64,000 nt of DNA from Sphingomonadales bacterium (GCA_017309275.1 JAFKLT010000050.1:1-64000), one strand, 5' to 3'; numbered from the stretch's first letter, positions 27,396 through 37,129 are shown. Numbers and translations are program-made. Notes: a model not told the origin generated them from the letters alone.

Positions 27396-28373
27396 TCACG
27401 GACGCAGCACGACTTTCCCCACAACCTCGCGCCGCTCGAGCATCGCAAAGCCTTCGCGCCAGTCGGCCAGGTCCAGCGCGGCGTGGACATGCGGGCGAAT
27501 CCCGCCTGCCGCGGCCAGCGCATCGGTCGCCGCCACATTCTCGGCGCCGCGATCGGGAAAGCGCCGGCCATATTCGCCGGCGCGCACGCCGACGACCGAA
27601 AAGCCCTTGATCAGCGGCATATTGACCGACACCTCCGGAATCCGGCCCGACGTGAACCCGACGACGAGCAGGCGCCCGCCGAAGGCGATGCAGCGCGTCG
27701 ATTCGTCAAAGACGTCGCCGCCCACCGGGTCAAAGATCAGGTCGGCGCCCTTCCCGCCGGTCAGCGCCTTCACCTCGTCGCGAAATCCCGGCTCGGCGGC
27801 AATGACCGCGTCGGGCGCATAGAGGCGCGCGATCGCGTCGCGTTTCGCTTCGCTGCTCGCCACCGCGATCACCCGCGCGCCCAGCGCCTTGGCCAGGTCG
27901 ACCGTCGCCAGCCCGACCCCGCCCGCCGCGCCATGCACCAGCACCCATTCGCCGGGCTCGACCCGCGCGCATCGTACCAGCGCGACATAGGCGGTGAGAT
28001 ACGCCACGGGATAGGCGGCAGCTTCGTCCCAGCTCAACGCCTCGGGCTTGCGCCGCAGCGATGCGGCGGGAACGATGCTATATTCGGCCATGGCGCCGAA
28101 ACGGTTGCCGCCCACGACGGCATCGCCCGGCGCCCAGTGGGTCACCCCCTCGCCCACCGCGTCGACCTCGCCCGAAAGCTCCAGCCCCGACACGAACGGC
28201 AGGTCGGGTTTCAGCTGATATCCGCCGCCGGTCATCAACAGGTCGGGGAAATTCACCGACGCCGCGCACACCCGCACGCGCACCTCGCCCGGTCCCGGCT
28301 GCGGCACCGGCAGGTCCACCAGCGCGGCGCCGGCGTGGTCGGGAAGCAACTCGGATACCTGAAGCGCCCGCAT
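27396..28373 (-). CDS. NADPH:quinone oxidoreductase family protein (zinc-independent MDR)
   Basis: A 325-residue medium-chain reductase. The N-terminal GroES-like domain shows VCAASVNFPDLLMTGG; the Rossmann domain has VLVHGAAGGVGLATVDLAKALGA (about 142-164) and ADLIFDPVGGDVF. Zinc ligands are absent, as in QOR/Qor2-type crotonase-like and quinone reductases. The ATG at 28373 is preferred to a TTG two codons upstream. GGAAAGG ahead of it is part of the GTAGGAAAG word discussed in the findings. It is divergent from the endolysin gene. Confidence 0.9.
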   Translation of the reverse strand: MRALQVSELLPDHAGAALVDLPVPQPGPGEVRVRVCAASVNFPDLLMTGGGYQLKPDLPFVSGLELSGEVDAVGEGVTHWAPGDAVVGGNRFGAMAEYSIVPAASLRRKPEALSWDEAAAYPVAYLTAYVALVRCARVEPGEWVLVHGAAGGVGLATVDLAKALGARVIAVASSEAKRDAIARLYAPDAVIAAEPGFRDEVKALTGGKGADLIFDPVGGDVFDESTRCIAFGGRLLVVGFTSGRIPEVSVNMPLIKGFSVVGVRAGEYGRRFPDRGAENVAATDALAAAGGIRPHVHAALDLADWREGFAMLERREVVGKVVLRP

Positions 28374-28385
28374 CGGCAAAAACCC

Positions 28386-28411
28386 TTTCCTACAATATTC
28401 CTATATGGTTC
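28386..28411 (+). promoter_or_regulatory. LexA-box-like site in front of the endolysin/holin pair
   Basis: Three GTTC-like half sites are spaced seven bases apart: TTTC (28386), ATTC (28397) and GTTC (28408). The second and third form ATTC-CTATATG-GTTC, identical at 12 of 15 positions to the box found before recA in this window (GTTC-CTATCTT-GTTC). It lies 36 bases before the endolysin ATG and 24 bases before the divergent oxidoreductase start, so it could act on either gene. Binding is inferred. Confidence 0.5.
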
Positions 28412-28446
28412 GTTCTTGCCACCCGACCAACCAAAAGGAACGAATC

Positions 28447-29016
28447 ATGCCACGACCCGATCTGATTGCCCGCGATGCCGCCGCCCTTATCGATGCCGTC
28501 ATCGACCGCGAAGGCCGATATGTAAACCACCCCGCCGATCGTGGCGGCCCGACCTGCTGGGGAATCACCGAAGCCGTGGCGCGCGCGCAGGGTTATGCGG
28601 GCAATATGCGCAGCCTGCCGCGCTGCGAGGCGGCCTCGATCTATCACCGCCTCTATTGGCTGCGCCCCGGTTTCGACAAGGTCGCGCTCCGTACGCCCGC
28701 CATTGCCGCCGAACTGTTCGACACCGGCGTCAACATGGGCACCGGCACCGCGACGGGATTTTTGCAGCGCGCGCTCAATGCGCTCAACCGCGCCGCGCGC
28801 GATTATCCCGACATCGCGGTCGACCGCGAAATCGGACCGCGCACGCTGTCGGCGCTCGACGGCTTCGTGAAGGCGCGCGGCAAGGACGGCGAAATCGTCC
28901 TCCTCCGCGCGATGGAGGCGCTGCAGGGCGAACGCTACATCGCGCTCGCCGAACGCCGCCCCAGCCAGGAGGCCTTTCTCTACGGCTGGCTCGCCAATCG
29001 CATCGGTCCGAATTGA
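28447..29016 (+). CDS. endolysin, glycoside hydrolase family 108 (N-acetylmuramidase)
   Basis: A 189-residue muramidase that cleaves peptidoglycan. The GH108 active site is visible: Glu22 in DREGRYVNHPADRGGPT and the following CWGIT. The C-terminal peptidoglycan-binding-like part includes FDTGVNMGTGTATGFLQRALN and VDREIGPRTLSALD. There is no signal peptide, so release needs a holin, and the next gene encodes one. AAAAGGA precedes the ATG. No phage structural genes are near. The pair matches the unlinked endolysin/holin module of alphaproteobacterial gene transfer agents (rcc00555/rcc00556 type, from general knowledge). Confidence 0.88.
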   Translation: MPRPDLIARDAAALIDAVIDREGRYVNHPADRGGPTCWGITEAVARAQGYAGNMRSLPRCEAASIYHRLYWLRPGFDKVALRTPAIAAELFDTGVNMGTGTATGFLQRALNALNRAARDYPDIAVDREIGPRTLSALDGFVKARGKDGEIVLLRAMEALQGERYIALAERRPSQEAFLYGWLANRIGPN

Positions 29017-29076
29017 CGCTTCGCGCCGCGCCATTGGGCTGAACTTTACTGAACTTTGACCTGCAGGAGCACCAGA

Positions 29077-29490
29077 ATGAGCATTATCGAAGGCCTGATC
29101 GGCCCCATCGCCAAGCTGATCGACAAGATCATTCCCGACCCCGAAGCGCGCGACCGCGCCAAGCTGGAACTGCTGAAACTCGAGGGCAGCCAGGAAATGG
29201 AAGCGATCCGGACGCGGATGACCGCGATCGTCGCCGAAGCAAGCAGCGCCGATCCCTGGACCAGCCGCGCTCGCCCCAGCTTCCTCTATGTCATGTACGC
29301 GCTGCTGCTGTGGGCGATCCCGATGGGCCTGATCGCCGCGGCACGCCCCGACATGGCAAAGGGCATCGCCGAGGGCATGAACGCCTATCTCGCGGGCATC
29401 CCCGAACCGCTCTACGCGCTCTTCGGCACGGGCTATCTGGGATACACCGCCGCGCGCGCGTGGGGGAAAGCCAAGGGGGCGGAGGGCTGA
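29077..29490 (+). CDS. holin of the GTA 3TM family
   Basis: A 137-residue protein. It starts with a helical soluble part (about 1-60, IIEGLIGPIAKLIDKIIPD and DRAKLELLKLEGSQEME), then hydrophobic segments at about 68-90 (PSFLYVMYALLLWAIPMGL) and 105-130 (IPEPLYALFGTGYLGYTAAR). This is the pattern of 3TM holins of gene transfer agents and phages, which form lethal membrane holes and release endolysin. It follows the endolysin by 60 bases, with a GCAGGAG site, and ends before an inverted-repeat region. Confidence 0.85.
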   Translation: MSIIEGLIGPIAKLIDKIIPDPEARDRAKLELLKLEGSQEMEAIRTRMTAIVAEASSADPWTSRARPSFLYVMYALLLWAIPMGLIAAARPDMAKGIAEGMNAYLAGIPEPLYALFGTGYLGYTAARAWGKAKGAEG

Positions 29491-29503
29491 GCCCGTTCGC
29501 GAT

Positions 29504-29536
29504 CCCCGGCTTCGTGATCCCCGGAGAAAGCCGGGG
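29504..29536. repeat. inverted repeat between holin and SRPBCC genes
   Basis: CCCCGGCTT (29504-29512) pairs with AAGCCGGGG (29528-29536) in the 96-base gap between convergent genes. A second smaller stem CCGGC-CTTC-GCCGG follows near 29567-29580. It may serve as a bidirectional terminator or be a member of a palindromic repeat family. Confidence 0.5.
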
Positions 29537-29586
29537 CCTCCCGCGATGTCGTGCGGCGTGCGGGCCCCGGCCTTCGCCGGACAGCC

Positions 29587-30063
29587 CTATTCCTCGACCA
29601 CCGCCGCCAGATTCGCCAGCGACGAATTGAGTCCCGCCTCGTGATCCTTCGCCGAAATCCCCGGCGGCACCTGATGTGCGTCGATCGTCACCAGCGTGCC
29701 GCCGCCCTTGCGCGACAGATACCAGTGCATCGCCATCGTGCCCGAAAAACGCGGGTCGTCGGATTCGAACTCGACCTCCCACACGATCAACCGTCCGTGG
29801 TCGAGCGTCGGGATATGGACCTCGACGATGTCGCCGTCGTCGTCGCTCTTGGTTTCGACATCGGGATCGTCGAAGCTCAGCCGCATCCGAAAGCCGCCGC
29901 CCTCGCAAAGGTCGACATGCTCGAACGCGCCGGTCGCGCCCTCGGGCGGTAACCAGCGCGCAAGCTTGTCCGCGCTCGTAAAGGCGGCGAATACATCGAC
30001 CAGCGGCGCCGCGATCAGCCGTTCGGCATGATCGGTGCGCCGCGTCTTTTTCGACGGTTTCAA
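29587..30063 (-). CDS. SRPBCC/AHSA1-like protein
   Basis: A 158-residue START-like hydrophobic-pocket protein. [27 protein letters not shown] is the usual first helix and tryptophan motif; it ends [31 protein letters not shown]. The family includes Hsp90 activators and small-ligand binders. The TTG start at 30063 overlaps the alaS stop as TTGA, so translation is coupled to alaS. No closer in-frame ATG exists before residue 60, which supports TTG. Confidence 0.85.
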   Translation of the reverse strand: MKPSKKTRRTDHAERLIAAPLVDVFAAFTSADKLARWLPPEGATGAFEHVDLCEGGGFRMRLSFDDPDVETKSDDDGDIVEVHIPTLDHGRLIVWEVEFESDDPRFSGTMAMHWYLSRKGGGTLVTIDAHQVPPGISAKDHEAGLNSSLANLAAVVEE

Positions 30064-32714
30064 ATCGTCGCCGCCAGCGCTGCCATGACAGCCGCGACGG
30101 CGTCATCCGCCGCGCCGCCGTCGGGACCGCCGCCCTGGGCCATGTCGGGTCGACCGCCGCCGCCCTGTCCGCCAAGCGCGGCGACCGCCGCCTTGACCAG
30201 ATCGACGGCGCTATGGCTGGCGGTCTTGTCGTCGGTCACGCCGACCGCGACCGAGGCGCGCCCGTCGTTGACCGCGACCAGCATCGCGACGCCGCTGCCG
30301 ACCTGCTTTTTCAGGCCGTCGACCGTGCCGCGAAGCTCCTTAGGGTCAAGGCCGTCGACGACCTGCGCCAGGAAGGACGTACCGCCGACCTGCTGGACGG
30401 CGGGCCCGGCGGCCGCACCGCCGCCGCCGCCCATCGCCAGCGCCTTCTTGGCATCGGCCAGCTCGCGCTCGGCTTTCTTCAGGGCGTCGGCAAGCTGCGC
30501 GACACGCGCCGGCACGTCGTCGGGCGAGGTCTTCAGCGCCGCGGCTGCGGCCTTCAGCGCCTCGTCGCGGCCGTTCAGCCAGGTGCGCGCCGCCTCGCCG
30601 GTCAGCGCCTCGATGCGCCGCACGCCAGAGGAGACCGCGCTTTCGCTGACGATCTTCAGCAAGGCGATGTCGCCCAGCGCGCGAACGTGCGTGCCGCCGC
30701 ACAGTTCGACCGAATAGCTGTGGTCGTCGGCATGTCCCATCGACAGCACGCGCACCTCGTCGCCATATTTCTCGCCGAACAGCGCCAGCGCGCCCGCCGC
30801 GACGGCATCGTCGGGGGTCATCAGCCGCGTCGTCACCGCCTCGTTGCCGCGGATCTGGGCGTTCACCTCGGCCTCGATGTCGGCGATCTCTTCCGGCGTC
30901 AGCGCCTTGGGGTGCGAAAAGTCGAACCGGAAACGATCCTCGGCGACCAGGCTGCCCTTCTGCGTCACATGGCCGCCCAGGCGGTTGCGAAGCGCGGCGT
31001 GCAGCAGGTGCGTCGCGCTGTGGTTCGCGCGAATGCGGTCGCGGCGCGCGGCATCGACGGTAAGCTGCACCGTGTCGCCGACCTTGAGGCTGCCCGCCTC
31101 CAGCTTCGCCTGGTGCGTGTGCAGGCGGCCCAGCGGCTTGCCCGTGTCGCTGACGATCGCCTTCGCGCCCTCCAGCGTGGCGATCGTGCCCGCGTCGCCC
31201 ATCTGGCCGCCGCTCTCGCCATAGAAGGGCGTCTGGTTGGTCAGCACGGTCACATCCTCGCCGGCCTTGGCCTCGTCGACCGGCTTGCCGTCCTTGACCA
31301 GTCCGATCACCGTCGCTTCGCCGGCGGTCGAGGTATAGCCCGTGAATTCGGTGCTGCCGTTGGTCTCGGCTAGGTCGAACCAGATTTCGTCCGACGCCTT
31401 TTCGCCGCTGCCCTTCCACGCCGCGCGCGCCGCCGCCTTCTGCTGCGCCATCGCGGCATCGAAGCCCGCCCGATCGACCGCGATATCCTCTGCCCGCAGC
31501 GCATCTTCGGTCAAGTCATATGGAAAGCCAAAGGTGTCATACAGCTTGAACGCGACCTCGCCGGGCAGCGTATCGCCCTTGCCCATGCCGACGGTCGCCT
31601 CGTCCAGCAGGCGCAATCCCTTGTCCAGCGTCTGGCGGAACTTGGTTTCCTCACGCTGCAGCGTCTCGGCGATCAGCGGCTGCGCGCGGATCAGCTCGGG
31701 ATAGGCGGCGCCCATCTCGGCGGTCAGCGACGGCAGCAGCCGGTGCATCAACGGGTCCTTCGCGCCCAGCAGATGCGCGTGGCGCATCGCCCGGCGCATG
31801 ATCCGGCGCAGGACATAGCCGCGGCCCTCGTTCGACGGCAGCACGCCGTCGGCGACGAGAAAGCTCGACGCGCGCAGGTGGTCTGCGATCACGCGGTGGC
31901 TCGCCTGCGTCGCCCCTTCTGCGGGAACGCCGGTCAGGTCGACCGACGCGGCGATCAGCGCCTTGAACGTGTCGGTGTCGTAATTGTCGTGGACGCCCTG
32001 CAGCACCGCCGCGATACGCTCCAGCCCCATGCCGGTGTCGATGCTGGGGCGCGGCAGGTCGACGCGCTCGCCGCCCGGCAGCTGCTCATATTGCATGAAC
32101 ACCAGGTTCCAGATCTCGACGAAACGGTCGCCGTCTTCCTCCGGCGATCCCGGCGGGCCGCCCCAGATATGATCGCCATGGTCATAGAAGATTTCGCTGC
32201 ACGGCCCGCACGGCCCCGTGTCGCCCATCGACCAGAAATTGTCGCTCGTCGGGATGCGGATGATGCGTTCTTCGGGCAGGCCCGAAATCTTGCGCCACAG
32301 GTCGAACGCCTCGTCATCGGTGTGATAGACGGTCGCGGTCAGCTTTTCCGGCGCCAGGCCCCAGGTCTTGGTGATCAGGGTCCAGGCGTGATGGATCGCC
32401 TGTTCCTTGAAATAGTCGCCGAAGGAGAAATTCCCCAGCATTTCAAAGAAGGTGTGGTGCCGCGCGGTATAGCCGACATTGTCGAGGTCGTTGTGCTTGC
32501 CCCCGGCGCGCACGCACTTCTGCGACGACGCCGCCGTGCTGTACGGACGCTTCTCCAGACCGGTGAAGACATTCTTGAACGGCACCATGCCCGCGTTGAC
32601 GAACATCAGCGTCGGGTCATTGTACGGCACCAGCGGTGCCGAGGGCTCGATATGATGGCCAGCCTCCCCGAAATAGTCGAGGAAAGAGCGGCGGATGTCG
32701 TTGGTCGATGTCAT
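30060..32714 (-). CDS. alaS: alanine-tRNA ligase
   Basis: Cytosolic class II aminoacyl-tRNA synthetase charging tRNA-Ala, 884 residues. The N-terminal catalytic core begins [14 protein letters not shown] and includes [14 protein letters not shown] and [10 protein letters not shown]. The editing domain has the zinc motifs HSATHLLH and CGGTHV, and the C-Ala domain ends in the [16 protein letters not shown] glycine-rich motif. The length is normal. It is followed by the SRPBCC gene with a 4-bp overlap; recA lies further upstream on the same strand. Confidence 0.98.
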   Translation of the reverse strand: MTSTNDIRRSFLDYFGEAGHHIEPSAPLVPYNDPTLMFVNAGMVPFKNVFTGLEKRPYSTAASSQKCVRAGGKHNDLDNVGYTARHHTFFEMLGNFSFGDYFKEQAIHHAWTLITKTWGLAPEKLTATVYHTDDEAFDLWRKISGLPEERIIRIPTSDNFWSMGDTGPCGPCSEIFYDHGDHIWGGPPGSPEEDGDRFVEIWNLVFMQYEQLPGGERVDLPRPSIDTGMGLERIAAVLQGVHDNYDTDTFKALIAASVDLTGVPAEGATQASHRVIADHLRASSFLVADGVLPSNEGRGYVLRRIMRRAMRHAHLLGAKDPLMHRLLPSLTAEMGAAYPELIRAQPLIAETLQREETKFRQTLDKGLRLLDEATVGMGKGDTLPGEVAFKLYDTFGFPYDLTEDALRAEDIAVDRAGFDAAMAQQKAAARAAWKGSGEKASDEIWFDLAETNGSTEFTGYTSTAGEATVIGLVKDGKPVDEAKAGEDVTVLTNQTPFYGESGGQMGDAGTIATLEGAKAIVSDTGKPLGRLHTHQAKLEAGSLKVGDTVQLTVDAARRDRIRANHSATHLLHAALRNRLGGHVTQKGSLVAEDRFRFDFSHPKALTPEEIADIEAEVNAQIRGNEAVTTRLMTPDDAVAAGALALFGEKYGDEVRVLSMGHADDHSYSVELCGGTHVRALGDIALLKIVSESAVSSGVRRIEALTGEAARTWLNGRDEALKAAAAALKTSPDDVPARVAQLADALKKAERELADAKKALAMGGGGGAAAGPAVQQVGGTSFLAQVVDGLDPKELRGTVDGLKKQVGSGVAMLVAVNDGRASVAVGVTDDKTASHSAVDLVKAAVAALGGQGGGGRPDMAQGGGPDGGAADDAVAAVMAALAATI

Positions 32715-32777
32715 CCGCGCGATCTAGTGCGGGATCGCGCTTTTCTCAAGCATTACGCGCGATCCCAAGCTGTCGGC

Positions 32778-33518
32778 CTATCTTTCGCACAGGCGATTGA
32801 GTTGCTCGTCTGTCATCCCGCTCTTGTCGACCAGATCCTGCGAGAAATAGCGCACGTCATATTGCGCTATCTGATACTCGCCTTCGCGGACGCGATAGAC
32901 CAGCAAACCGCCGCATGTTCCGACCAGGCCGGGGTGCGAACTCAGCACGGCGAAATAGGCATAGGCGCCGGGATAGCTGGCGTCTTCCGGATTGTTCAAC
33001 CATCCGTCGAGGCGGGGCGTGAACTCGCCGGTGCCCGTCTGGTGCATCTTGGCTTCGTCGCTGAACCGCTTCATTTCGGTCGCCGTCGTCTCCAGCGCCG
33101 GGTCCATCATCCTGACAAGCGCCGCACTATTGCCCTCGTCGAGATTGTCCAGGAACCGCTGGACGAATCGCGTCGCCGCCGCCGTTTCCGTGGCGCTCGC
33201 CTTCCAGTCGGCCGGCACGGGCTTGTAGGGGTCGGTCGCGGGATCGTAACAGCTGAAGGCCTGCCGATAATCCTTGATGACCGTAACGCCGCGTTTGACG
33301 TCGACCTGATTGTCGAACTGGAAGCGCCCGAACCGCACCTTCTTGCTGCCGCAGCGTTGCGCGGCGAGCACCTTCACGCGCTCGATGATCGACGCATATT
33401 GATCGGCGTCGATCGCTACGACCGTCGCCGCATATCCTTTCCCCGGGACCGGCTCCACCTTGATGGCGGGCAGCGGCTGCGCGGACGCCATCAGCACCGC
33501 AAAAATCATGGCCGACAT
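32778..33518 (-). CDS. hypothetical exported protein
   Basis: A 246-residue protein with a short signal peptide (residues 1-14). An alpha/beta region follows, then a helical one (AAATRFVQRFLDNLDEGNSAALVRMMDP). Two cysteines in the CYDPATDPY and GTCGGLL segments and a C-terminal one are present. Nearest impression is a DUF4019-like secreted protein but the fit is weak. AGGAA lies nine bases before the ATG. It is followed on this strand by alaS, 63 bases away. Confidence 0.6.
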   Translation of the reverse strand: MSAMIFAVLMASAQPLPAIKVEPVPGKGYAATVVAIDADQYASIIERVKVLAAQRCGSKKVRFGRFQFDNQVDVKRGVTVIKDYRQAFSCYDPATDPYKPVPADWKASATETAAATRFVQRFLDNLDEGNSAALVRMMDPALETTATEMKRFSDEAKMHQTGTGEFTPRLDGWLNNPEDASYPGAYAYFAVLSSHPGLVGTCGGLLVYRVREGEYQIAQYDVRYFSQDLVDKSGMTDEQLNRLCER

Positions 33519-33653
33519 GTTCAGAAATTCCTCTCGACGATCTCCTTGAACCGCGACCTCTGCACCGCGGGCGTCAAAAGACCCGGCCCCGACGGCATGG
33601 CCGGCACCATGTTGGGCGAGGCGCCGCTATGCAAGCGCAATATGGCGCCGATA

Positions 33654-34238
33654 TCAGAAGTTTGTGGCGATGCCCTTGCCCAGATAGCAGGGCAGTTGGC
33701 GCAGCACGTCGGCCTTCGGCACGCCGTCCTCCATCAACTCGCGCGGGACTTCGCTGGTGTCGATACGCACGATCGTAAAGGGATCGCCGGGCTTGGCGCG
33801 GTGGACCGCGACATAGCCGCAATCCATCGCCCCGTCCTTGCGGTCGCCGCGAAAATCGAAGGCGGCATAAAGCCCGGGCGGCTGGCCCGCGGGGTCGAGA
33901 TACCAGGTCAGGCGCAGCACGCGGATCTGGCCATCGGCCCACAGGCTCGTGCGCTTGCGCTGGTTCATTTCCCATTCCAGCCGCGGGTTCGTCGCCTGGA
34001 ACGACAGGCGCAGCATCGCATAGGCCGCCGCGAAATCACGTTTCGACAGCGCCATAGTATAAGCGGCGAAGCGATCCATCGCCGCGGTCTCGTCTGCCGT
34101 GTCGGGTTGAAAGGCGACGCCTTCGGGGGCGACGACGTCGCGCTCCACCTCGGGGCCGAGCAACGGCGACGGCGCGGCTGCCGCCCCGACGAGCAGGATA
34201 GGAACCGCCAGCGCGAGCCAGCGGCGGTCAATAGCCAT
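33654..34238 (-). CDS. DUF4019-like exported protein
   Basis: A 194-residue protein with a signal peptide (residues 1-22, LALAVPILLVGAAAA). The mature part has FAAYTMALSKRDFAAAYAMLRLSF and a beta domain VLRLTWYLDPAGQPPGLYAAFDFRGD, then GYVAVHR, reminiscent of DUF4019. The ATG at 34238 is chosen; a GTG four codons upstream has a ribosome binding site too close. It overlaps the glutathione transferase gene by 11 bp, so the two are probably co-transcribed. The function is unknown. Confidence 0.65.
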   Translation of the reverse strand: MAIDRRWLALAVPILLVGAAAAPSPLLGPEVERDVVAPEGVAFQPDTADETAAMDRFAAYTMALSKRDFAAAYAMLRLSFQATNPRLEWEMNQRKRTSLWADGQIRVLRLTWYLDPAGQPPGLYAAFDFRGDRKDGAMDCGYVAVHRAKPGDPFTIVRIDTSEVPRELMEDGVPKADVLRQLPCYLGKGIATNF

Positions 34239-34854
34239 AATAGGCGCCACCCTTCTCGCGGGCCCGCCGCCAGGCGGGACGATCGTGGCAGGCGTTCACG
34301 AAATTGGCCAGCTTGGGATAGCGCGGCGCCATGCCCTGCATGACCGCGATCTCGGCAGGAAAGCTGAGCATGATGTCGGCGGCGGACAGGTCGTTGCCGA
34401 CGAAATGACCATCGTCGCTGACCTCGGCCTCCATGTACGCAAAGTGCGATTCGAGCTGCTGGGTGATGCGCGGCTCCAGCGGCGCGGCCGCCTCGCCGAG
34501 CCGGGCGGTGTAGATACGCAGCAGGATCGGCGTCATCGCCGACCCCTCGGCGAAATGCATCCATTGCAGGTGCCGGACATGATCGTCGGTTCCGCGCTGC
34601 GGCACCAGCTTTTCACCCCCGTGATAGTCGCAGACATATTCGGCGATCGCCGCAGATTCGATGATGATGCGCCCCGCATCCTCCAGCACCGGCGACTTGC
34701 CGAGCGGGTGCACCGCGACGAGTTCGGGGGGCGCCAGGTTCGTCACCGGATCGCGGTCGTAGAATTTGATTTCGTACGGCACGCCGATCTCTTCGAGCAG
34801 CCACAGGATGCGCTGCGAACGGCTGTTGTTGAGGTGGTGGACGATCAGGCTCAT
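34228..34854 (-). CDS. glutathione S-transferase family protein
   Basis: A 208-residue GST. The N-terminal thioredoxin-like domain shows NNSRSQRILWLLEEIGVPYE, then HPLGKSPVLED with the cis-Pro and IIESAAIAEYV with the glutathione gamma-glutamyl site. The C-terminal all-helical domain includes the DLSAADIMLSFP motif. It conjugates or isomerises electrophiles with glutathione in the cytosol. It is downstream of the arginase-family gene by 15 bases and upstream of the exported protein. Confidence 0.9.
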   Translation of the reverse strand: MSLIVHHLNNSRSQRILWLLEEIGVPYEIKFYDRDPVTNLAPPELVAVHPLGKSPVLEDAGRIIIESAAIAEYVCDYHGGEKLVPQRGTDDHVRHLQWMHFAEGSAMTPILLRIYTARLGEAAAPLEPRITQQLESHFAYMEAEVSDDGHFVGNDLSAADIMLSFPAEIAVMQGMAPRYPKLANFVNACHDRPAWRRAREKGGAYYGY

Positions 34855-34869
34855 CGCGCTCTCCTTTGG

Positions 34870-35685
34870 TCAGTTATTATATGGTCCGTTGCGGTCTATC
34901 AGCGCGGCGAGTTCGCGCACCAGCTTGGCGCCCAGAATGGCGGTCACGTCGCCGATATCGCGGCCGGGGTGATGCTCGACGATGTCGGCGCCGACGATCG
35001 GTGCGGTCTGCTTGTGCAGCACTGCCAGCATCTCGCGAACGGTCAGCCCGCCAGGTTCGGGATGCGCGACGCCGGGCGCCGCCGAGGGATCGAGCCCGTC
35101 GAGGTCGATCGAGATATAGAGCGGGCCATCCAGAACCGGCACCGCGTCGGGGGTGAAATCGGCCATCGGGACGATCTCGACGCCGAAGCGATCGGCCTGC
35201 TCGCGGCAGTGACGGTTGAGCGTTCGGATGCCGACCTGGACGAGACGCCTGGCATGCCCCGCCTCGCAGATGCGGGCAAAGGGCGACGCATGGCTGCGCG
35301 GATTGCCGGCGAAATCATCGTAGAGATCGGGGTGCGCGTCGAAATGCAGGATCGTTACCGGCCCGAAGCAATTTGCCGCCGCCTCGACCAGCGGGAAGCT
35401 GACCGCATGGTCGCCGCCCAGGGCGAGCGGCACCTCGCCGTCCTCTTGCAGCATGGCGACATGACGGCGGATCGCCGCATCGTCGCGCGCCGTGTCTTCG
35501 GTGAGCGGCAGGTCGCCGTCGTCGGCGAAGGCGATGTCGACGCCGATCTCCGGCCCAAGCTCGCTCGCCAGATTGCCGCGGTCGCTGCGCAGCGCCGCGC
35601 GGATCGCAGCGGGGCCGGCAGCGGCGCCCCGTTCGAAGCTGCTGTTGATGTCGGTAGGCAAGCCGAAGAGACGGACCGCAGGCAT
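34870..35685 (-). CDS. arginase/agmatinase family hydrolase
   Basis: A binuclear-manganese ureohydrolase of 271 residues from the ATG at 35685; an upstream in-frame ATG would add 25 residues. Metal ligands are in GGDHAVSF, LHFDAHPDLYDDF and ISIDLDGLDPS. It hydrolyses a guanidino group such as that of agmatine, arginine or guanidinobutyrate; the short form fits agmatinase-like members better than classical arginase. It probably begins a transcript including the GST and exported protein genes. Confidence 0.9.
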   Translation of the reverse strand: MPAVRLFGLPTDINSSFERGAAAGPAAIRAALRSDRGNLASELGPEIGVDIAFADDGDLPLTEDTARDDAAIRRHVAMLQEDGEVPLALGGDHAVSFPLVEAAANCFGPVTILHFDAHPDLYDDFAGNPRSHASPFARICEAGHARRLVQVGIRTLNRHCREQADRFGVEIVPMADFTPDAVPVLDGPLYISIDLDGLDPSAAPGVAHPEPGGLTVREMLAVLHKQTAPIVGADIVEHHPGRDIGDVTAILGAKLVRELAALIDRNGPYNN

Positions 35686-35904
35686 GGGCCGCTTGTAACT
35701 GTTGCCAAGGCCGACGCAAGGATCATCGGCCGCGCCGCAAACCCGGTCCGTCGGAGACAAATTGTCAAACTTGTCACCTTGGCTGCTTTAAGAACAAAGG
35801 CTTATGCCAAGGCTATCGATCAACGGCGGGCGGGCCCATCTGCGAGAGGGACATGTGCAGATCGTCGGCAGCCGCAAGGAAGCCGCGAGGCCCGCCGCCG
35901 TCGG

Positions 35905-35937
35905 CCGGCCGGTTTACAGGAGGGGGAAACCGGCCGG
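35905..35937. terminator. strong inverted repeat downstream of recA
   Basis: CCGGCCGGTTT (35905-35915) pairs perfectly with AAACCGGCCGG (35927-35937) around an 11-base loop, 20 bases after the recA stop. It is probably the recA terminator; a T-run is lacking on the minus strand. The rest of the 270 bases between recA and the arginase-family gene holds nothing I can name. Confidence 0.6.
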
Positions 35938-35956
35938 ATGGCGTATGGTGTGGCGA

Positions 35957-37039
35957 TCAGATGTCGCCGTCGTCGCCGTCATCGTCGGGACCGGCCATCA
36001 TCTCTTCGGCCACCGCATCGGTGCGGCCGCGGATCGCCGCTTCCAGACGTTCGCGAAGTTCGGGATTCTCGTTCAGGAAGTTCTTCGCATTCTCGCGACC
36101 CTGGCCGATGCGGATCGAATCATAGCTGAACCATGCGCCCGACTTTTCGACGAGCCCGGCCTTGACGCCGATGTCGAGAATCTCGCCGATCTTCGAAATG
36201 CCCTGTCCGTACATGATGTCGAATTCGACCTGCTTGAACGGCGGCGCGACCTTGTTCTTGACGACCTTCACGCGGGTCGTGTTGCCGACGATCTCGTCGC
36301 CATTCTTGATCTGGCCGGTGCGGCGAATGTCGAGGCGGACCGAAGCATAGAATTTGAGCGCATTGCCGCCGGTCGTCGTCTCGGGATTGCCGTACATCAC
36401 GCCGATCTTCATGCGCAGCTGGTTGATGAAGATCACCATGCAGCGCGAGCGGCTGATCGAGCCGGTGAGCTTGCGCAGCGACTGCGACATCAAGCGCGCC
36501 TGCAGGCCGACGTGGCTGTCGCCCATCTCGCCCTCGATTTCGGCGCGCGGAACGAGCGCGGCGACCGAGTCGACCACCAGCACGTCGATCGCATTCGAGC
36601 GAACGAGCGTATCGACGATCTCGAGCGCCTGCTCGCCCGTGTCGGGCTGCGACACGATCAGCTCGTCGATGTTCACGCCGAGCTTGCGGGCATAGACGGG
36701 GTCGAGCGCATGTTCGGCGTCGACGAAGGCGACGGTGCCGCCGGTCTTCTGCGCTTCGGCGAGCGTGTGCAGCGCCAGCGTCGTCTTGCCCGAGCTTTCC
36801 GGGCCATAGATTTCGATGACGCGCCCGCGCGGCAGACCGCCGACGCCGAGCGCGATGTCCAGACCGAGCGAGCCGGTCGAGATCGCCTCGACCTGCATCG
36901 TTTCCTTCGAGCCCAGCTTCATCACCGAGCCCTTGCCGAACGCGCGATCGATCTGTGCGAGCGCGGCGTCCAACGCCTTCTGCCTATCCGTTCCGTTCAC
37001 TGATTTCCCCGATTCGACGAGTGATAATTGTCCGGCCAT
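35957..37039 (-). CDS. recA: recombinase A
   Basis: DNA strand-exchange protein and co-protease for LexA. The 360 residues include the Walker [12 protein letters not shown] (about 76-86), Walker [14 protein letters not shown], loop L2 region, and the acidic C-terminus ending in DDDGDDGDI. The length and motifs are normal. An SOS box lies about 75 bases upstream. The promoter is expected to overlap that box. Confidence 0.98.
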   Translation of the reverse strand: MAGQLSLVESGKSVNGTDRQKALDAALAQIDRAFGKGSVMKLGSKETMQVEAISTGSLGLDIALGVGGLPRGRVIEIYGPESSGKTTLALHTLAEAQKTGGTVAFVDAEHALDPVYARKLGVNIDELIVSQPDTGEQALEIVDTLVRSNAIDVLVVDSVAALVPRAEIEGEMGDSHVGLQARLMSQSLRKLTGSISRSRCMVIFINQLRMKIGVMYGNPETTTGGNALKFYASVRLDIRRTGQIKNGDEIVGNTTRVKVVKNKVAPPFKQVEFDIMYGQGISKIGEILDIGVKAGLVEKSGAWFSYDSIRIGQGRENAKNFLNENPELRERLEAAIRGRTDAVAEEMMAGPDDDGDDGDI

Positions 37040-37114
37040 GACCGTCCCTTTCCAGCTCTAGAGCGACGGCAGGAGCATCGCAATGGCCGACTATGTGCCA
37101 CATTTGTTCTCATG

Positions 37115-37129
37115 GAACAAGATAGGAAC
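37115..37129 (-). promoter_or_regulatory. LexA (SOS) box of recA
   Basis: GAAC-AAGATAG-GAAC is read as GTTC-N7-GTTC on the recA strand. It matches the alphaproteobacterial LexA consensus exactly and is located 75 bases upstream of the recA ATG, where it would block the promoter. A second GAAC (37103-37110 region reads GTTC on plus) flanks it. Confidence 0.85.

Noticed and set aside
28386-29490. Endolysin/holin as the rest of an ordinary prophage
   Set aside because: No integrase, repressor, attachment repeat or structural genes on either side; the neighbours are housekeeping-type genes. A decayed prophage cannot be fully excluded.
35804-36129. Small plus-strand frame between the arginase-family gene and recA
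   Set aside because: It continues as an antisense shadow through recA and lacks a ribosome binding site.
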